Source of the DNA: Agromyces larvae
GTDB lineage: Bacteria; Actinomycetota; Actinomycetes; Actinomycetales; Microbacteriaceae
Direction of reading: 5' to 3'
Assembly: GCF_022811705.1 (NCBI RefSeq)
Contig: NZ_CP094528.1
Span: 2,976,001-3,040,000, forward strand
Length of the DNA: 64,000 nt
Each line of letters opens with the position of its first letter. Position 1 is the stretch's first letter. The translations under genes and the position numbers were made by a program. The notes beneath the pieces are model-generated. The model ran no database searches. It saw nothing but the letters and a program-made list of their open reading frames with translations, and was not told where the DNA came from. This document shows positions 26,215 through 34,600 of the stretch, in pieces.

Positions 26215-26622
26215 ATGAGCACCCGACCCACCGTCCTGTTCGTCTGCGTCCACAACGCCGGCCGATCGCAGATCGCCGCCGGCTTCGCCCGCGCCCTCTC
26301 GGGCGGCGCCGTCACCGTGCTGTCGGGCGGCTCCGAGCCGAGCGCCGCGATCAACCCCGTCGCCGTCGAAGCGATGCGCGAACTCGGCATCGACATCAGC
26401 GAAGCGGTGCCGCAGCTGCTGCAGACCGACGACGTGCGCGCCGCGGACGCCGTCATCACCATGGGCTGCGGCGACGCGTGCCCGATCTTCCCCGGCAAGC
26501 GCTACGAGGACTGGGAGCTCGAGGACCCCGCCGGGAAGGACCTCGACACCGTCCGCCGCGTGCGCGACGACATCAAGCAGCGGGTCGAGCGACTGCTCGG
26601 CGAGCTGGGCGTCGGCGCCTGA
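26215..26622 (+). CDS. arsC: Arsenate reductase (low-molecular-weight phosphatase fold)
   Basis: A 135-residue ArsC of the LMW-PTP type. The P-loop is FVCVHNAGRSQIA (residues 8-20) with catalytic Cys10 and Arg16; a second Cys pair region is MGCGDACPIFPG, and the general-acid loop is WELEDPAGKD. It reduces arsenate to arsenite, in actinobacteria usually with mycothiol and mycoredoxin. It lies 33 bp after the flavoprotein, in the same orientation, under the ArsR operator. Confidence 0.92.
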   Translation: MSTRPTVLFVCVHNAGRSQIAAGFARALSGGAVTVLSGGSEPSAAINPVAVEAMRELGIDISEAVPQLLQTDDVRAADAVITMGCGDACPIFPGKRYEDWELEDPAGKDLDTVRRVRDDIKQRVERLLGELGVGA

Positions 26623-26745
26623 GACCCGTCGGGGCCGATCGATCAGAGCGTTCATGTCACCGGCAGGAGGTACCGCGCACCCCGTTTCGCGCCATGCAGT
26701 TCGAACACGGAACCTGAACGGCGGTGTGGGCTCCACGCGAAGCGG

Positions 26746-27720
26746 CTACGGGGAAAACTGTCGATCGGTGCTCGCTGCGGCGTATCGCCGGGCGAGCGTC
26801 TGAATCGCCTCGGTCAGTTCGGTGGGGCCGTCGACGGTGAAGTCCTCGTCGAGCAGGGCGAGGTACACCGCGACGGTCATGGGATGGTCGGCGCCGGTGA
26901 TCAAGACGCAGCGCGCGTCGTCGATCGCCTCGACGAGGCCGACCGAGGGATCGATCTTCTCGGCGACGATGGTCGCCGGCGCGTGCACGAGTACGCGGGC
27001 TCTGAACCGCCACCCCGCCGAGGCGACGCCGCGCAGCACATAGGCCGCGACGTCGTCGGCGGGCAGGGCGCGGGGCTCGAACCGTCGCCGGGTCGGCTGG
27101 CGCAAGAGCATGCGGTCGACGCGGAAGCTGCGCCAGTCGTCGCGCTCGAGGTCGAATGCCACGAGGTACCAGCGGCGACCCCAGCTGACGAGCCGGTACG
27201 GCTCGACTCTTCGAAGCGAGGCCTCACCTTGGAACGGCGTGTACTCGAACCTCAGCCATTCGGCGCGCTGCACCGCCTGGGCGATCGCGGCGAGCGTCGG
27301 GGCCTCGACGCTCGGCCCACGGTCTCGGGTCTGCGGCGCCGTCGCCGCGGCCATCGCGTTCACCTGCTCGGCCAGCTGGCGAGGCAGCACGTGCTCGAGC
27401 TTCGCGAGCGCCCGCGCCGCGCTCGCATCGATGTCGGCGACGGCGTTCGAGGTGACCTGGTGCAGCGCGATGGCGACGGCGATGCCCTCGTCGTCGTCGA
27501 GCATCAACGGCGGCAGGTCGGTGGCGCGGTCGAGGCGGTAGCCGCCCGCCCGTCCGCTGGTGGCGTCGATGACGTAGCCGAGCTCGCGCAGGCGCCCGAT
27601 ATCCGAGCGGATCGTGCGGGTCGAGACATCCATTCGGGCTGCGAGTTCGGAGGCCGACCAGTCGGGTCGCTGCCGGAGCAGCGCGAGCACCTGCAGCACC
27701 CGTGTCGCGGTCTGTTTCAC
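26746..27720 (-). CDS. HTH-WYL domain transcriptional regulator
   Basis: A 324-residue regulator: winged helix (WSASELAARMDVSTRTIRSDIGRLRELGY, residues about 15-45), then the WYL ligand-binding domain (RVEPYRLVSWGRRWYLVAFDL) and a C-terminal WCX-like region. WYL proteins often sense nucleic-acid or nucleotide ligands, but many in actinobacteria simply control the adjacent divergent enzyme. GTG 27720 (GAGG ribosome site 5 bases upstream) is preferred over ATG 27759, which would leave only 15 bp to the divergent gene. Confidence 0.87.
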   Translation of the reverse strand: MKQTATRVLQVLALLRQRPDWSASELAARMDVSTRTIRSDIGRLRELGYVIDATSGRAGGYRLDRATDLPPLMLDDDEGIAVAIALHQVTSNAVADIDASAARALAKLEHVLPRQLAEQVNAMAAATAPQTRDRGPSVEAPTLAAIAQAVQRAEWLRFEYTPFQGEASLRRVEPYRLVSWGRRWYLVAFDLERDDWRSFRVDRMLLRQPTRRRFEPRALPADDVAAYVLRGVASAGWRFRARVLVHAPATIVAEKIDPSVGLVEAIDDARCVLITGADHPMTVAVYLALLDEDFTVDGPTELTEAIQTLARRYAAASTDRQFSP

Positions 27721-27774
27721 GGATGCCTCGATTCGCGGAAGCTCTTCTTCCGCATTCATTTCTACCGTAAGGGC

Positions 27775-28971
27775 ATGACGAACAGCGAGGCGATCACCGC
27801 CATCCACCAGACCACCTTCCCGACCACCGAGGTGAGCGACGAGCAGATCCGCCCGTTCACGTTCTCGATCCCCGCCGCGGATCTCGACGACCTGCGTGAC
27901 CGTCTCGCCCGCACGAGGTATACGACCGAGGTTCCGGGCGGCGACCCGGCGTACGGCGCGAGCCTCACCAAGGTGCGCGAGATGGCCGAGTACTGGCGTG
28001 ACGAGTTCGACTGGCGCGCCGTCGAGGCGCGACTCGCCGCGTTCCCGCACTTCACGACGACGATCGACGGGCAGCCGATCCACTTCCTGCACGTGCGCTC
28101 GGCCGAGCCGAATGCGTTCCCGATCGTGCTCACGCACGGCTGGCCGGGATCGTTCGCCGAGTTCGCCGACATGATCGGCCCGCTCGTCGACCCGGTCGCG
28201 TACGGCGGCCGCGCTGAGGACGCCTTCCACGTGGTGGTGCCGAGCTTCCCGGGCTACGCCTTCAGCGGGCCGGTCACCGAGGCCGGCTGGGGGTCGGCCA
28301 GGGTCGCGGCGGCGTGGGACACGCTCATGAAGCGACTCGGCTACGCGCGGTACGGCGCGCACGGCGGTGACGGCGGATCGTTCGTCGGTCGGGAACTCGG
28401 AATCCTCGCGCCCGATGGGCTCGTCGGCACCCACGTGCTGCAACTGTTCTCCTTTCCGAGCGGCGACCCCGCCGAGTTCGAGCAGCTCGGCCCGAAGGAC
28501 TTCGAGGCGCTCGAGATCCTGAAGGACTTCGGCGAGATCTCGGCGTTCTCGGCGCTGCAGTCGACCAGGCCGCAGACGCTCGCGCACGCTCTCGCCGACT
28601 CTCCGGTGGGTCAGCTGGCCTGGAACGAACTGATGGCGACGTTCGACCGGCCGACCGAACTCACCCGCGACCAGATCCTCACCCACGTCTCGCTGTACTG
28701 GTTCACCAACACCGCGGGTTCGTCGGCGCGCCAGTACAAGGAGGATGCGCGGTTCAACGCCGGCGAGGGCGTCGGCGCGCGCATCAACCACGCGCCGACC
28801 CGGGTCTCCATCTTCAAGAACGACTTCCGGTCGATCCGCGTGTTCGCCGAGCGCGACAACGATCAGATCGTGTTCTGGAAGGAGCACGAGGTCGGCGGCC
28901 ACTTCGCCGCGATGGAGGTGCCCGAGGTGCTCGTCGGCGACCTGCGCGAGTTCTTCCGCCCCCTGCGGTGA
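27775..28971 (+). CDS. Epoxide hydrolase family alpha/beta hydrolase
   Basis: A 398-residue protein with the epoxide hydrolase N-terminal domain (IRPFTFSIPAADLDDLRDRL) and an alpha/beta hydrolase core. LTHGWPGS is the oxyanion motif; the nucleophile elbow reads HGGDGGSFV, with the Asp in place but Gly where most relatives have Trp. The catalytic His is in GGHFAAMEVPE near the end. A TACCGT -10-like hexamer 6 bases before ATG 27775 suggests a leaderless transcript. Divergent from the WYL regulator, its likely controller. Confidence 0.85.
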   Translation: MTNSEAITAIHQTTFPTTEVSDEQIRPFTFSIPAADLDDLRDRLARTRYTTEVPGGDPAYGASLTKVREMAEYWRDEFDWRAVEARLAAFPHFTTTIDGQPIHFLHVRSAEPNAFPIVLTHGWPGSFAEFADMIGPLVDPVAYGGRAEDAFHVVVPSFPGYAFSGPVTEAGWGSARVAAAWDTLMKRLGYARYGAHGGDGGSFVGRELGILAPDGLVGTHVLQLFSFPSGDPAEFEQLGPKDFEALEILKDFGEISAFSALQSTRPQTLAHALADSPVGQLAWNELMATFDRPTELTRDQILTHVSLYWFTNTAGSSARQYKEDARFNAGEGVGARINHAPTRVSIFKNDFRSIRVFAERDNDQIVFWKEHEVGGHFAAMEVPEVLVGDLREFFRPLR

Positions 28972-28980
28972 CCTGATGTC

Positions 28981-29016
28981 ACGGCACGGCCGTACCCTCG
29001 AGTGCGGCCGTGCCGT
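28981..29016. terminator. Bidirectional hairpin between convergent genes
   Basis: ACGGCACGGCCG (28981-28992) and CGGCCGTGCCGT (29005-29016) form a perfect 12-bp stem in the 66-bp gap between convergent genes. No U-tract is visible on either side. Confidence 0.6.
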
Positions 29017-29037
29017 CGACGTCCGCCGATCGACCGG

Positions 29038-29619
29038 TCACCGACGCACCTGATAGCGCAGGTGAAGCACCCGGCTGCCCTGAACAACGACGTCCGGATC
29101 TTCCAGCAGGTGCTCCGACACGACGGAGCTGAAGTAGCGCTTGCCGGACCCGAGGAGCACGGGAGCGACATCCATGCGAACCTCGTCGACCAGACCTGCG
29201 GCGAGGACCTGTCCGCCGACGTCGCCGGCAGCGACCTCGACCGTACGGCCACCCGCGAGCTCCTGCGCCTTGGCCATCGCTGATTCGATGCCGTCGACGA
29301 AATGGAACGGTGCGTCAGGATCCCAGCCTTCGGGCGTCGGACGGTGCGTCACGACGACCACGTGGTCGACCCCGGACGGAGGCTTCCCGTCCCAACCGTC
29401 CGTGATGTCGAAGACATGGCGGCCGGCGATGGTCACCGCGATCTCATCCCAGTACGGCCGGACATGGTCGTAGGACGCCTGCGACACCTTCAGCACACCG
29501 CTGTCATCCAACGGCACGTCACCGCTGACCAACCACTCGAACAGTGGACCGGGATCGTCGTTCTCAGCCGCGATGAAGCCGTCCAACGAGACCGACGCAT
29601 TCATGACTACTCTCCCCAT
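29038..29619 (-). CDS. Dihydrofolate reductase-like (RibD C-terminal domain) protein
   Basis: A 193-residue RibD_C protein: VVMNASVSLDGFIAAEND, GRHVFDITDGW, HVVVVTHRP, VAAGDVGGQVLAAGLVDEV and PVLLGSGKRYF. ATG 29619 is used because AGAGGAGGAA lies 6 bases upstream; the frame is open further. Reductase activity is likely but the substrate is unknown. The AraC-type regulator gene lies immediately upstream on the same strand and may control it. Confidence 0.88.
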   Translation of the reverse strand: MGRVVMNASVSLDGFIAAENDDPGPLFEWLVSGDVPLDDSGVLKVSQASYDHVRPYWDEIAVTIAGRHVFDITDGWDGKPPSGVDHVVVVTHRPTPEGWDPDAPFHFVDGIESAMAKAQELAGGRTVEVAAGDVGGQVLAAGLVDEVRMDVAPVLLGSGKRYFSSVVSEHLLEDPDVVVQGSRVLHLRYQVRR

Positions 29620-29681
29620 GGGTTCCTCCTCTGTGTGGAGCCCAGTCTCGTGCGCCGTGCGAGGGTCGCTCTTGTAAGGAA

Positions 29682-30527
29682 TCAATCGGCCGGCAGCGGC
29701 CAGCCCTCCAGCGCGTGGTCGGGATGCTCGCGGAGGAAGCGTTGCCGGACTTCGACATACCGGGTCGGCGTGAGCCCGGTGAACTCCCTGAACTCATGGA
29801 CGAAGTGGGCCTGGTCGAAGTAGCCGGCGCGGGCGGCGACACCGCCCCAATCGATCGGTGCGGCCACGTCGAGCGCCAACACGGTGAACGTGAAGCGGTA
29901 GCTGCGCGCCAGCCGCTTCGGCGTGACCCCGATGACGTCCTTGAACCGCTTCGCCACGTACGTGCTGCTGGCGCGGGCCGCTACACCGAGGGCGCTGATC
30001 GGCACCGATCCGCCGGTATCCGCGATGGCAGTACTCAAGTGGCGTACGAGCTCCAAGCCATCGACCTCGCGCAGCCGCTTCATCAGTTCCTCTTCGAGCA
30101 GTGTCAGCATCTCGCCCGGTTCGTCCGTCGAGGTCAGCCGACGTCGCAGCTCAGCGCGAGCGGCCCGGCCCCAGATCTGCTCCACCGTCGCCGGTCGGTC
30201 ACAGAGCTCGGCTGCGGGCATCGGCAGGAACGGCGCCAGCCCCCACGGCTTGAAGTGGACGCCGACGGACCGGGTCGGGGACGGATAACCGAACTCCCAC
30301 GCGTGCGTGGGAGTGGTGACCGCACAGCCGTCGGCGTATGCCACGGCTGCTCCGTCGGTCGCCGTGCGGATGAGAAACGGCGCACCGAGGTTGACGATGA
30401 GCAACGGCGCTGGCGCCGCCGGCAGCAGCAGCCGGGTGTACGGGGGGGCGCCCTCCAGGTAGTAGAGGTCGTCGATCAGCCCGTCCAGCAGCGGACCGGG
30501 CAGCCTGGACACGTACTCCACGCACAC
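29682..30527 (-). CDS. AraC-family transcriptional regulator
   Basis: A 281-residue regulator with a C-terminal AraC DNA-binding domain: first helix-turn-helix SALGVAARASSTYVAKRFKD, second WGGVAARAGYFDQAHFVHEF followed by FREFTGLTPTRY. The N-terminal 150 residues form a DUF6597-like sensing domain (VNLGAPFLIRT, GVHFKPWGLAPFL). The start is GTG 30527, with a weak ribosome site. Same strand as the RibD_C gene 62 bp downstream, so the two may be co-transcribed. Confidence 0.85.
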   Translation of the reverse strand: MCVEYVSRLPGPLLDGLIDDLYYLEGAPPYTRLLLPAAPAPLLIVNLGAPFLIRTATDGAAVAYADGCAVTTPTHAWEFGYPSPTRSVGVHFKPWGLAPFLPMPAAELCDRPATVEQIWGRAARAELRRRLTSTDEPGEMLTLLEEELMKRLREVDGLELVRHLSTAIADTGGSVPISALGVAARASSTYVAKRFKDVIGVTPKRLARSYRFTFTVLALDVAAPIDWGGVAARAGYFDQAHFVHEFREFTGLTPTRYVEVRQRFLREHPDHALEGWPLPAD

Positions 30528-30586
30528 AGTCTCGTCGAATACCGACGACCGCCGCGCGGAAACCTACCCGCCCTGTAGGTAGCCGT

Positions 30587-30892
30587 TCATGTGCCATAGT
30601 CAGCCTCGCCGAAGTGTTGTCCATTCGCGATCACGTCGCCGTCAGCTTCGGTCATGAGCCACGGAGCACCCGAGTCGCCGTCCTGACAAGCGCTGGTGGT
30701 CGTTTCTCGAAAGGGTCCGAGCCCGCCGTTTCCGTAGACTTGAGTTGAGAGAATAGTTCCGAGGTTTAGACCGCTTACGCTTTGTCCTGAGTTTCCGCCA
30801 ACTAGATTGTCCGCGGGATCACATCCGGTTACGGACGCCCTTCCCGGCTCCCCATCCACGGCTGAATATCTCGACGCGACCGGCCCCCTCAA
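30587..30892 (-). pseudogene. Remnant of a trypsin-like serine protease
   Basis: The 101-codon open stretch encodes SACQDGDSGAPWL, the active-site Ser motif of S1 (chymotrypsin-like) proteases, followed by VIANGQHFG, but the His and Asp parts of the triad and a secretion signal are missing. A normal bacterial S1 domain needs about 180-220 residues. The fragment lies at the left edge of the accessory island and is probably debris. Confidence 0.6.
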
Positions 30893-31226
30893 GACGCTCC
30901 AGGAGGGTCTTGGCTGGCCGCTACCAGGGGTTGTTGTCCTGCAGCAGGTCGAGCGGCTCGACGCCGAATTGGTCCACCAGTTTCGACACCGTGTCGCGGG
31001 TCAAGTGGTGCTCGCTGTTCGCCGCGTCACCGCCGACGGGCGCCTACCAGAAGCGTAGGCAGTTCTCGATGCAAGGAGGGCGGAACTGCCACCACTCTGC
31101 CGCGGAGCCGATGCACGGCACCCTTTCGGGGGCGTTGACGCCAGGTTCCGGCGGCGAATAGTTTCACGTACGTCATTTGGTTGCAGTTATTTCAGTTGAG
31201 ACCACTTACTTCGTTTGGAGCCGACG
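30893..31226. other. Intergenic region at left edge of island
   Basis: No intact gene. The minus-strand stretch 31043-30921 encodes RDTVSKLVDQFGVEPLDLL and ends DNNPW, resembling the end of a LysM-type repeat; it has no start and is probably a remnant like the protease piece beside it. A short inverted repeat, GGCAGTTC (31058-31065) and GAACTGCC (31083-31090), follows. The last 60 bases are A+T-richer and should hold the promoter of the operon starting at 31227. No tRNA, integrase or clear attachment duplication is visible. Confidence 0.45.
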
Positions 31227-31619
31227 ATGCCCGACATCCTCCCGGATGACGTCCAAGCTCTGCGCGAAGCATTGGAAGAGTCACCCGACGACGTCACAGT
31301 CACACTGTCACTTTCGCGCCGGAGCGCGGAAAAGGTACTCGAGCTACTGGAAGCGGAGCACTCGACCGGCGCAGTGGTTGTCCCCGTGAAGGACCTTTTC
31401 ACGACCACCGAAGCGGCGGCAATGCTCGGCATGTCCCGACCCACCCTGATGAAACTCGTCGACGCGGGCATCATCGAGCATGTCCGGGTCGGCAGTCACC
31501 ATCGCATCCCGATGCGATCGATCGTCAAGTATCAACGCCAACGCCAAGCGGAACATGTCGAGACCGCCGCCGCGGTCGAGGAGTTCCGCAGCAACATCTC
31601 TTTCGGAGGCAATGAGTGA
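31227..31619 (+). CDS. Excisionase/MerR-like HTH protein, antitoxin-type
   Basis: A 130-residue protein. A short N-terminal segment (VTVTLSLSRRSAEKVLELLE) is followed by a winged helix TTTEAAAMLGMSRPTLMKLVDAG with wing RVGSHHRIPMRS, and a helical tail. This architecture is the standard antitoxin of VapC-like PIN toxins in actinobacteria, which here is the N-terminus of the next protein. ATG 31227 has a GGAG ribosome site 6 bases upstream; an in-frame TTG at 31215 is less likely. Its stop overlaps the next start (GTGA at 31616-31619). It probably autoregulates the operon. Confidence 0.82.
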   Translation: MPDILPDDVQALREALEESPDDVTVTLSLSRRSAEKVLELLEAEHSTGAVVVPVKDLFTTTEAAAMLGMSRPTLMKLVDAGIIEHVRVGSHHRIPMRSIVKYQRQRQAEHVETAAAVEEFRSNISFGGNE

Positions 31620-33895
31620 ATCCCGGTGTGCAATTGCTCGACCCCGTCGAGTTCCTCCAGCCCAACCGTCGACTGTTCATCGATACCAACGTCTTCATGG
31701 ACACTGATCCGCGTCGAACGGGTGGCCTGAAGCGCCTCTTCGAGCGCGGAAATCGGGCGATCCTCGCCAACAGCAACCCGATCATCGTGCCCACGAAGGT
31801 CATCGACGAACTCACGAAGCAGAGCCGGATCGACCCCACCGGTATGGCCCCGAAGCGAGCCGACGCCATCAAGAAGGCAGGAACCGCCCTCGCCTTTCTC
31901 GACAGCGCTAGCAGCGTCGGTCTCGTTCGAAAGGATCTCGGGAGCGACACCAATCCCTACGCCGATGACCTCTTCCTGCTCCTCTTCGAGCACTTCGCCG
32001 GCACCTACGAGATGTGCCTGCTCACCCATGACATCACGATCAAGCTGAGGATCCGCCTGCTGGCCCACCGTCTTTCGAAGCGACTCTTGGTTGGGGTGCT
32101 CACGAAGGATGGCGACCTCGAGGTCGAATCTGATCAGTCCTTGTTCGAACGTGGGTTGCGCAAGTACACCCGCCACGCGACCCACATCGCGGAAGGGATC
32201 GGCGATTCCAAGGACGAGTCGGAGGTTGCAACGCTGAAGCCGATCTTGGACGAGTTCCGCAAGGCGTTCAGATTGAAGGAACCAACGGTCCAACTCGGGA
32301 CGCGCACCGCCAAGCCCGCAGCCTCAACACGTCCACCACACACAACACCGGCGCGGCCTGCCGCATTCGCAGCCGCGGTCGCTCTCAAGCCCCGCGACAC
32401 ACCTCTCGCGTTCTCAAGCCTTCCGAAGCAGGGCGAGCGTGTGACGCTGATGTCCGCCAACGGTGTCGGGTCGATCGCTCTCGGGTCGATGCTGGGCGAG
32501 GGCGGCGAGGGCACGGTCTACGAAGTCGACCGCGGCACGGTCGTGAAGATCTTCGACAAGGACCACCTCACCCGGCACCGCAAGGAGAAGATCGAACTTC
32601 TGGTGAGCCGGGACCTCAAGGGGCAGGGGATGTGCATCCCCTCCGCGGTGGTCACAAACGGTGCCGGCGAGTTCGTCGGCTACGCCATGCCCAAAGCATC
32701 CGGTCGCGAATTCCAGCGGACGATCTTCAACAAGCGCAAGTTCGAGAAGGAGTTCCCCGACTGGAAGAAGGTCGATCTCGTCGACATCTGCATCTCGTTC
32801 CTGACCCAGGTGCAGTACCTGCACTCGATGAACGTCGTGCTCGGCGACATCAACCCGAAGAACCTCATGGTGGACGACAAGAAGAACGTCTTCATCATCG
32901 ACGCGGATTCCTGGCAGGTGGAGGGCTATCCGTGTCCGGTCGGCACGCCGATGTTCACCTCCCCACGGATGCTCGGCAAGACCTACTCCGACGATCTGCG
33001 AACCATGGAAGATGAGCTCTTCGCCGTCGCGACGATGCTCTTCATGATCGTGATGACCGGGCAATTCCCGTACATCCGGACGGGCACCGACGGCGACATG
33101 GTGCAACTGATCAAGGAAGGCAACTTCGCTTTCCAGTATGAGAACCGCAACAACAAGGACCAGCCCGACGGCGACTGGAAGTACATGTGGAGCCACATCC
33201 ACAAGCCGGTAAAGGATCTCTTCTGGCACACCTTCCACCGGGAGGGCAAGCGGTACAACCGTCGGCCCACTGCGACGGAGTGGCTCGACGCCTTCCGCGC
33301 CTACAAGGCATACCTCGGTGACAAGCGGGCGAGCTTCGACCCGATGTCGAATGACGTGTACCCGATCAGGAACAAGGCGTTCAAGCCCGATACTCCAATC
33401 CAGGATTGCCCGAACTGCAAGCGTAAGAACGCGATCGCCGGCATCTGGATCGACGACACCGACAGCTACTCCATCCCGCGCCAGTGCAACAAGTGCCGGG
33501 AACAGCAGCAGGTGAAGGCAGCGCCCAGCCAGCCTGCAACTCCTCCGACCTTCGCCTGCAAGGACTGCAAGAAGGGCTTCCCGAAGGCCCAACTCTCCTA
33601 CGGCCGCTGCCCGTCGTGCGCCGCGAAGGCGATGACGCTGGACCCGACCCGACTTTGCGCGGACTGCCGCAAGCCCTTCATTACCTACGACCACATCGGA
33701 TGGTTCGGCAGTCGCGCTCTCGACGTGCCGAAGTCGCACCAAGCGATCAAGCAGGCGTGCCCTCCGACGACGCGAGCCACGTACCCTTCCCCAACCAACA
33801 CTGCCGCCCCGCGCACGCGCCCCGCCGCTCAGACCGTCACCCAAACGCAGACCGGCTTCTGGGCAACGGTCAAGAAGTGGTTCACCGGCGCGTAA
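31616..33895 (+). CDS. PIN nuclease - YegI-like protein kinase - zinc ribbon fusion
   Basis: A 759-residue fusion. Residues 1-190 are a PIN domain with all acidic positions: FIDTN (Asp23), VIDEL (Glu65), YADD (117-118) and THD (Asp139). A Thr/Pro/Ala linker (225-265) leads to a Ser/Thr kinase (about 275-565): G-loop GEGGEGT (294-300), VVK with Lys311, GDINPKN with Asp411, and DADSW (429-433) in place of DFG, as in YegI-type kinases. Then come Cys pairs at 598/601, 624/627, 648/651, 665/668 and 681/684, indicating two or three zinc ribbons, and an amphipathic tail (GFWATVKKWFTGA). I know of no described system with this fusion. Start GTG 31616 overlaps the HTH gene and has a good GGAGG site. 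Confidence 0.85.
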   Translation: MNPGVQLLDPVEFLQPNRRLFIDTNVFMDTDPRRTGGLKRLFERGNRAILANSNPIIVPTKVIDELTKQSRIDPTGMAPKRADAIKKAGTALAFLDSASSVGLVRKDLGSDTNPYADDLFLLLFEHFAGTYEMCLLTHDITIKLRIRLLAHRLSKRLLVGVLTKDGDLEVESDQSLFERGLRKYTRHATHIAEGIGDSKDESEVATLKPILDEFRKAFRLKEPTVQLGTRTAKPAASTRPPHTTPARPAAFAAAVALKPRDTPLAFSSLPKQGERVTLMSANGVGSIALGSMLGEGGEGTVYEVDRGTVVKIFDKDHLTRHRKEKIELLVSRDLKGQGMCIPSAVVTNGAGEFVGYAMPKASGREFQRTIFNKRKFEKEFPDWKKVDLVDICISFLTQVQYLHSMNVVLGDINPKNLMVDDKKNVFIIDADSWQVEGYPCPVGTPMFTSPRMLGKTYSDDLRTMEDELFAVATMLFMIVMTGQFPYIRTGTDGDMVQLIKEGNFAFQYENRNNKDQPDGDWKYMWSHIHKPVKDLFWHTFHREGKRYNRRPTATEWLDAFRAYKAYLGDKRASFDPMSNDVYPIRNKAFKPDTPIQDCPNCKRKNAIAGIWIDDTDSYSIPRQCNKCREQQQVKAAPSQPATPPTFACKDCKKGFPKAQLSYGRCPSCAAKAMTLDPTRLCADCRKPFITYDHIGWFGSRALDVPKSHQAIKQACPPTTRATYPSPTNTAAPRTRPAAQTVTQTQTGFWATVKKWFTGA

Positions 33896-33925
33896 TCGAT
33901 CACCTCCCCCACGAAAGGACACACC

Positions 33926-34600
33926 ATGGCAAGACTCAGCATCGGAGCCGACGACCTCGTCGACAACCCCACGCCTCGCGTGCCGGTATCGCTCTGCCTC
34001 GACACCAGTTCGTCGATGCAGGGCCCCCCGATTCAGGAACTCGTTCGCGGCGTCAGCCTCTTCTACGACGCGATCGACGAAGACGAGGACGCACACGACT
34101 CCGCCGAGATCAACATCGTGGAGTTCAACTCCACTGCTGGGCTCGTGCACGACTTCGCGAGCATCGAACGACTCCAGCGCATCTCCTCGCTCACGGCCAA
34201 CGGGACCACGGCGATGGGTGCGGGCGTCAACCTGGCGTTGGACACCCTGGAGAACCGGAAAGCGACCTACTCAGCTAGTGGCGTGCTCTACTACCAGCCC
34301 TGGCTGGTACTCATGACGGACGGAGCGCCCACCGACAACATCGACCTCGCCGCGCGCAGGGTCACCGACCTGGTAAACGCGAAGAAGCTCACCGTGTTCC
34401 CGATCGGCATCGGTCCCGGCGCGGACATGCGGACGCTCGCACGCTTCAGCCCGAACCGTCCCCCGCTGCGGCTCGACAGGCTCAAGTTCAAGGAGTTCTT
34501 CGAGTGGCTTTCGAAGTCGGTCTCACGAGTCTCGCGGTCGACCCCCGGTGATGCGGTGAAACTCGACCTCGAAGGCCTCGCAGGCTGGGCGGAACTGTAG
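33926..34600 (+). CDS. von Willebrand factor A protein (TerY/YegL-like)
   Basis: A 224-residue VWA domain with a complete metal-ion-dependent adhesion site: LCLDTSSSM (DxSxS), NGTTAMGAG (Thr) and VLMTDGAPTD (Asp). This is the TerY/YegL type, which accompanies a PP2C phosphatase and a YegI-like kinase in the TerY-P triad of stress and conflict systems. ATG 33926 follows GAAAGGA. It probably scaffolds or presents a substrate for the kinase and phosphatase. It ends at TAG immediately before the phosphatase GTG. Confidence 0.9.
   Translation: MARLSIGADDLVDNPTPRVPVSLCLDTSSSMQGPPIQELVRGVSLFYDAIDEDEDAHDSAEINIVEFNSTAGLVHDFASIERLQRISSLTANGTTAMGAGVNLALDTLENRKATYSASGVLYYQPWLVLMTDGAPTDNIDLAARRVTDLVNAKKLTVFPIGIGPGADMRTLARFSPNRPPLRLDRLKFKEFFEWLSKSVSRVSRSTPGDAVKLDLEGLAGWAEL

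Noticed and set aside
24397..26622. Arsenite exporter gene within the arsenic cluster
   Set aside because: No membrane transporter frame lies between arsR and the WYL gene; the MATE and MFS genes upstream are not Acr3 or ArsB.
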